DNA of 64,000 bases from Dermatemys mawii (lineage: Eukaryota > Chordata > Testudines > Dermatemydidae), in contig ML677348.1 of assembly GCA_007922305.1 (NCBI GenBank), forward strand, positions 23,711,848 to 23,775,847. The letters are read 5' to 3'. Each line of letters opens with the position of its first letter. The stretch's first letter is position 1. The position numbers and the translations under genes are program-made. The notes below the pieces were generated by a model that saw nothing but the letters and a program-made list of their open reading frames with translations, had not been told where the DNA came from and ran no database searches. This document shows, piece after piece, positions 57,771 to 64,000 of this stretch.

Positions 57771-60385
57771 CTGAAAGAGACTTCTCAATGTAATGATTCT
57801 GAATTTCATAGATAGGAGAGATCTTTACAGAATGTAACATCTGACAAGCCAATTTTTTTCTCTCTGATGATGCAAGTGAAATGCACACCCTAAATCTATA
57901 TGATAATGAAAACCTTGAATATCAATGAGTTGTGCTGTTTTTTTAAATCACTGTCTTAAAATGGTAAAGTGAACTTTTCTCATTTTAAATTTCCAAGATT
58001 TGTATCTGGCTTTCAGATCTGGGGTTTAAATAAATATATTAATTATGTCTCTTTTTCAGCATTTTATCCATATGTAAATGTAAACTCCTTGCAAAGCACT
58101 AAAATTGCTAATAAATGTTGCCATAACTTATTTTAAACAGATGTCAGTTCTGTTTCATAACAATATTATAGCAGCTGCAAAGTCTATAATTACTATAGAT
58201 GAAGATAAATCATACTGATAAACAAAAGCTGGAGATTCATAAACATTCTGCACATTTCTCATTCCTACACTGGTGATGACATTGTATTTACATAATTGTT
58301 GCAATCAAATATAAAAACTTGATTTATGAGTTAATATAGGAATACACCTACACTAGCTGTATAATCAAAAGACACAGAGCAAAAACAAACAGCTCAAACC
58401 CTATGCAATGGTGCCTATGCTTCACTGCACTCTTGGAACAGGTTGATGTTGTGCAGGGTTCAGTAGTCTGGATTTAGATCTTAGACACTGTATTCATCTT
58501 GAAATCTGAAGACTGCTGAATCTTGGAGATTCAGAGTAAAGATGGGTTTTTTTCTTCCCCCACTGGTAGATAAACAATTAAAAATAACAGTAAGGCATCA
58601 AAAACTATCAGCTAACTCCCACAGAAATTATTTTGAGCACCACACTAAAATAGATATTGCAGTTGCTTTGAGAACAACTAAGTAATTTAAAATAAAAATC
58701 TAAGTAACCAAAGGAATAGTCATTTGCTTCTTCTGCAAAAATTTTAAAAAATAAAACTAAAACCTTTTTCAGTCTGAACATGTATTTCATTGTCCAAATT
58801 GCCTACATTTGGAAATTATCTTAGTAAAGTAAAGGCATAAACCATAGGAAAACTGTTAATTTTCTCTCATGGTGTTATAATGTTCTTGTAACATTATTAG
58901 TAAGTAATTATTTACAACTGTTTTTACTCACCCGGTCACCACGAGAGAGCCTCTGCTCCTGGTTTGTGCTATGCAGTTCTTCATTAAACTGAACTGCACT
59001 TTAATATATCTGACAAGCAACCTAACTGAAATACAGCAGACTACAAGTCACATGGAAGGGCAGCACAAACCTTTGAGCTTTTTTTTTAAAAAAAAAAAAA
59101 TGTACAAGCTGCACATGAAACTGAAGGACTCCACTCTGTTTTCTATTTCCTTCAGTCTTCCCCACCCTTTTTTTGATAAGACTTATTAACATCTGTCCAC
59201 TTCTCTTCCTGAATAACAGTTAATGCAAAGAGCAATGCTTCTCTCATTAGTTAGGAGCCAAATGGATGCTTTATTACTTCAAAATGTTTTTCTATGACAG
59301 TTCATCAAATGAAGCACAAAAAAGCCATTAAACCATAATATAACCCTGGTTCCAATAACAAGCACCAGGCTTCATTGAACTCATAGATATTATTTGTACA
59401 AATACTTTCCTCAGTCTTTATTTCCCAATATACTGTATGATGTCATAATAAAGATACCTTTTCATAACTTTAAGGTGAAGACAAGGCTGCCTTGGTCACA
59501 TAGCTAGGTCAGAGCATTTCATGTCAATTCCTGCCTTCTGACTACCAACAGACAGACACTGTAGTGAAACACATTTAGTCCAAAAATACATTTAACTACC
59601 TTTGCTCCTTAAAGTTCTTCTTGAATAACTCTTGATAATCTTTCCAAAAAAATACAGATAAAATATATATATCACTGATCTCTTATCTTTAGTAATATCA
59701 TTCACACAGAATCCCTTGACTGAAAGAGTCAAAAGGTCTCTTTGCCAAAATAACTCATGTATAACCATACCAGATATTCCTATAAAAATACTGTTTTTAT
59801 TTAATATTTGTTCATATAAATTACAGCAGGCTAGCAGAGTCGTTAAGTTATACAACTGATGGCTACATATGAATGTTAGATAAATTATTATTAGAGCTAT
59901 TAAAATAAACACACTGGAAAGTTGGAAGAGCCCCACATATTTGTAGATACAGTACGTAAAAGGCTATGAAGACTAATCTACTTATATTCTTTCTGCTTCA
60001 CACACTTCCAACAACAAGCTTCAAGGAACAGCCAGCCAGTCTGGTTATTATAAGGGAGTCAGACGTACAAAACAAAAAGACAACCTGATGTTAAATGAAA
60101 TAAAAATACCTACGCTGGAATAACATTAAGTTTCTGATCTCCAACCAAGAGAAGCAAGGAAACTACGAATTCAGGTTCTCTCCATCCTTAAGGGGTTTCC
60201 TGAGTTGAGAATGATCTTATTATGTACCATATAATACCTCATCCTTCTCTTCTCCATTTACATTGAACGCCCCTCTATATGGGAATATTCACAAAAGGTA
60301 AGCTGAATCGACTACATTTGATTAAATTTAAAGTGCATTAAACCTCTGTGTGGATACTTTAATTCAGAAATAAAGTGCTCTTAGT

Positions 60386-60509
60386 TTAGGGTGACCAGAT
60401 GTTCTGATTTTACAGGGCCAGTCCCGATTTTTTGGTCTTTTTCTTAGATAGGCTCCTAGTACCCTCTACCCCCATCCCGATTTTTCACACTTGCTGTCTG
60501 GTCACCCTA
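60386..60509. mobile_element. Short element with perfect TAGGGTGACCAGA ends
   Basis: The 13-bp ends tagggtgaccaga and tctggtcacccta are exact inverted repeats. The direct repeat tcttagtt is present on both sides, overlapping the left end by one base. The interior repeats cccgatttttt-like blocks. It is inserted in an older MITE-like repeat. Confidence 0.8.
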
Positions 60510-60724
60510 TCTTAGTTCACGTTAAAGCGAATTAGAGCCATTTTACTTCTGAAGGAGAGCATCTACACAGCTGTTAAATTTGCTTTAAAATTATGCACTT
60601 TAAATTCACACCTCCAGTTAATTTGGCTTAGCCTTCCTCAATGTCCCTGTGTAGGCATGTCATGAGTAATGTCACATGGTCTCATGGCTAAATAAGTAAG
60701 ATTAGCATAAAGTGCTTCAGAGGT

Positions 60725-62430
60725 CGGCCACTTGCCATTGTAATCTCATTATACCATCCCCTCCATAAACTTATCAAGATCAGTCTTGAAGCCAGTTAGG
60801 TTTTTTGCCCCCCACTGCTTCCCTTAAAGAGCTGTACCAGAACTTCACTCCTCCGCTAGTTAGAACTCTTTGTCTAATTTCGCTGGGCTCCATTTCTGCA
60901 AACCAAAAGGGAAGACAGAGCATGCTACACAGAAACTGTTGAAAGGTGGCGCCAAATGTGGATGGAAACACAGGGATTGCTGGGATGTGAAATGATGCAT
61001 CATGGGGCATTGGGATAGGATCCAGAATGCTCCGCACCCCACCCCCCCTTCCCATAAGCCACAGAGCCAGAATGGGAAGAGGTGCTCTGTGGGATAACTG
61101 CCCATAATGCCCTGCTCCCAATGCTGCTTCAAGTGCCATGAATTTGGCCATGCCAGTGCACTTGCAGCTGTCAGGGTCAACAGACTGGAGCACTTTCCCT
61201 AGTGCGCTCTCTGAAGGCTGGTTTAACCAGAGCACTCTACATCTGCAAGTGTAGTCAAGCCCTAAGTGCACGGCCTTCCACTTTGCACTATTAAATTTCA
61301 TCCCATTTATTATTCCAGTTTTCAAGATTGTCCAGATCTTCCTGAACGATATTCTGTTCCTTCTCCATATTGGCAATACCTCCCAAATTTGTGTCATCCA
61401 CAAATTTTGTTAGTAGACTCCCACTTTTTGTGGCCAGGTCAGTAATGAAAATGTTAAATGAGATTGATCTTAAGACCGATCCTTGAGGAACTCTATAACC
61501 ACCTCCCTCCAGCCAGACAGTTCCACTTTCAGTCTCACCTGTTATAGTCTCCCCTTTTAGCAGTTCCTTAGCCACCTTTCATATCTTATTAATCCCCATC
61601 TTCTCCAATTTATCGAATAATTTCCCATGTGGAACTGTATCAAATGCCTTATTGAAATCTACTGCATTCCCTTTGTCTAAAAAATCAACTATCTTCTCAG
61701 AGAAAAAGATCAGGTTTGTCTGGCACGATCCACTTTTATAAAACCATATTATATTTTATCCCAACTTCTGTTTACCTCTATGTCCTTAACTACTTTCTCT
61801 TTCAAAATTTCTATCAAGAGCTCAGTATTATTGAGGTCAAACAGGCCTGTTGTTTTCTGGACTACTTTTTTCCCTTTTCTTAAAAATTGGTAATATATTA
61901 GGAATTCTCCATTCATAGGGTACAACCCCGACTTACTGGATTCATTAAAAATCCTTGCTGTTGGACTTGCAATTTCATATGACAGTTCCTTTAGTATTCT
62001 TGGATGAAGATTATCTGGGGTCCCCAATTTGGTCCCATGAAGCTGTTTGGGTTTGACTTCCACCTTGGATATGATCATTTCTATTTGCATATCCTCACTT
62101 ACATTCCTGCCACCACCTCTAAACTCCTAGTTACCCTTATTAAAAACCAAGGTAAAATGTTTGTTTAGGTGTTGGGCCATGGCTAGATTATCTTTAATCT
62201 TCACCTCATCTTCCGTGCTTAGCGGTCCATCTTCTTCTTTCCTTGTTTTCTTTTTTAGTTATATGGCTATAGAAACTTTTACCATTGGTTTTAACTTCCT
62301 TTGCAAGGTCCAACTCTGCTTGGCTTTTGGCAGTTCTCACTTTTTTTCCTACACTTAATGTCCTCCGAGAAATAGCTCTCCTTGCTAATCCATCCCATCT
62401 TCCATTCCTTGTAGGTTTTCTGGGACTGTT
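60725..62430 (-). mobile_element. CR1 LINE, interrupted by a GC-rich MITE-like insert
   Basis: The minus strand encodes degraded CR1: SHITKKENKERRRW (about 62230), GTPDNLHPRILKELSYEIA (about 62000), then YRVPQGSVLRSISFNIFI and TKFVDDTNLGGIANM (about 61380-61500). The part 60890-61265 is GC-rich non-CR1 sequence ending tgtagtcaagccctaag, likely a short DNA element. CR1 3' sequence resumes at 60725-60885. Confidence 0.8.
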
Positions 62431-62705
62431 CAGTTTGAAAAAGAGATGACTGGGGCAATATGACATAGATGTATAAAATCATGAATAGTATGGAGAAAGT
62501 GAATAAGGAAGTGTTATTTACCCCCTCACATAACACATCAACAAAGGGTCACCCACCCTCTGGCTATTCCTAAACCTCTGACTGCCAGAAGCTGGGGCTT
62601 GATAAATTTCCCTGAAGCATCCGGCACCGGCCACTGTGGGAAGACAGGATACTGGGCTAGATGGATCATTGGTATGACCCTGTGTGGCCATTCTTACATT
62701 GGCAG
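62431..62705 (+). mobile_element. CR1 LINE 3' end in opposite orientation
   Basis: It reads gggcaatatgacatagatgt and ends gatactgggctagatggatc and ctgtgtggccattcttac, the CR1 3' terminus, facing away from the minus-strand CR1 that ends at 62430. Head-to-head with it. Confidence 0.7.
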
Positions 62706-63901
62706 GGTCTGCCCTCAGATGTTTCTAGTACATCTCAATTTTTGTGTCATCTATATATTTCTTCCTCTTTCTATATTATTCATGAAAATATTAAATAACA
62801 TGATCCTCCATAGCAATCAGTGTAGTACCCCCACTTGCTGTTATCTGTACAGCATATAATATGCTAGGTGCTTTACAGAAAAGTAAAAACAAAAACAAAA
62901 AAAACCACTAGGTCCCAAGCTGGAAGAGCTTGCAATTCAAAGACAGAGAGAAAGACAAAGAACTCTCATAAGAAACAGTGAAAGAGGAGTTGAAAACGTA
63001 GGATCAGAACCAGGAAAACACTAACTCTCTGAAGACTAGGAGAAGTTTAGGAGGTACAACTGTTCAAGCATATCTAGGCAGCAGATAGGTCAAGAATGAT
63101 GAAGATAGAGAAAAGACTTTGGCTAAAATGTTCAGAAGCAGCTAAGTGACGTAGGCCCAGATTTTTGTAGGTATTTAGACATTGTTCTGCTCAGTGTTAC
63201 AATGCCTAGCTGACTGAGAAGCCTAAATCTCAGAGGGGACAGTAGCTAGAGAAAGAGGTGATATCAAAATAGGCTCTTAAGGCACCAGATGGGACAAAGA
63301 GTAGTTGGGGATGAGGAACAGGAAAGCTTACGGACCAAGAGGGGACTGCAGATAAGGGGAAAAAACAATAAATGGAGATGAAAAAGTAAATGCTGTTTTC
63401 TTCAGCCTTTTACTGTGACAGTCTCCAGGTTTTAGTTCTGAACAACAGGAGGAGATGTTTGGCAGGAGAATGAGGTGAGGGCCATCTTTTTTACCCTATC
63501 TCCCTCCTTTTGCACGAACTGCAAGAAAAGAGGATTTTCACATCAACTGATATTGGGATTTTTAATCTATTCTCTAAAACAAACATGAACAAACACAAGC
63601 AATTTACTTTGTGTCCATTTCCCTGGAAATTGAGAATCAGCTTTTGTTCTGCCACTTTGATTTTTCACCTGAGAGAAATGGGATCAAATTCATCCCATAT
63701 GTAAGGAGGTGAAACTTCCATTAAATTCAGTGTGAGTTGCACCTGCTTCCATGAGAGCTGAATCCGGCCATAAGATTCTGTACATTCCTCAATCCAAAGG
63801 GCTTCTATTATAAAAGATAAGCTAAAAACTGTAAAACTAAAAAAAACCACACAAAGATGATCTCTACAATTTATTTTGCTTTTTAAAATAGCATATAGCA
63901 C

Positions 63902-64000
63902 AGGGGTGGGCAAACTACGGCTCACGAGCTACATGTGGCCTGCCAGCCATTTTTATCCGGTCTGTGAGCTTGGCCGTGGGAGCAGTGCCAGTGGCCCCGC
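63902..64000 (+). mobile_element. hAT-type short element, truncated by window edge
   Basis: It starts caggggtgggcaaactacgg, the standard end of a reptile hAT derivative, and continues past base 64000. Confidence 0.65.

Larger units (their letters stand above)
57771..64000. other. Upstream DGKH intron with CR1 and short DNA elements
   Basis: 57771-60300 shows no named repeat or exon. Elements are listed at 60386, 60725, 62431 and 63902. The PH-domain exon that should precede window exon 1 was not found, so this intron probably continues past the window. Confidence 0.55.

Noticed and set aside
58921..58980. Possible DGKH exon ending in a gtgagt donor on the minus strand
   Set aside because: The translation next to the donor does not match PH-domain sequence and no acceptor with coding between was found.
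60780..61403. A 207-codon minus-strand open frame
   Set aside because: It runs from CR1 reverse transcriptase sequence into a GC-rich short DNA element and CR1 3' sequence. It is a chance fusion frame.
1..64000. tRNA, rRNA, CRISPR or bacterial operon features
   Set aside because: None seen. The exon-intron structure and repeats are vertebrate.

Overview
This window looks like vertebrate, and most likely turtle, genomic DNA. It carries one multi-exon gene on the minus strand, split by large introns packed with CR1 LINEs, hAT-type elements and their short derivatives, MIR and L2 relics, LTRs, and a family with a hammerhead-like core that I place with the Penelope-like retroelements. I recognise this mix from memory of turtle and crocodilian sequence and could not search a database. 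No bacterial, organellar or viral gene is present.

The gene is DGKH, diacylglycerol kinase eta. I traced 21 internal coding exons (2,651 coding bases, about 880 codons) from 57770 down to 1923. Every exon-exon phase agrees. They encode, in order, the end of the PH domain, both C1 zinc fingers, the first half of the split catalytic domain, the acidic and charged linker, and most of the second half of the catalytic domain. The start of the PH domain lies upstream (above 57770, probably beyond 64000). The C-terminal helical region and SAM domain lie beyond base 1. All splice sites are GT-AG except one GC donor at 37212-37213.

Region by region: 1-14178 holds the second catalytic half, and includes an intron with a striking 650-bp insert (9241-9890) of two inverted Penelope-like arms flanking a 139-bp copy of a nearby DGKH exon. 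14179-25691 is LTR- and CR1-rich intron plus the linker exons. 25692-42739 carries the rest of the linker and the first catalytic half, among CR1 copies and hAT short elements. 42740-47177 is an intron dominated by a 3.3-kb hAT transposon with intact ends, an 8-bp target duplication and a decayed transposase. 47178-57770 holds the C1 and PH exons. 57771-64000 is upstream intron with CR1 and other repeats.

The most unusual observation is the exon copy. All three Penelope-like copies here are inverted repeats flanked by 10-13 bp direct repeats, and one has picked up unspliced DGKH sequence from 1.9 kb away, as if reverse transcription switched template to the local transcript or gene.
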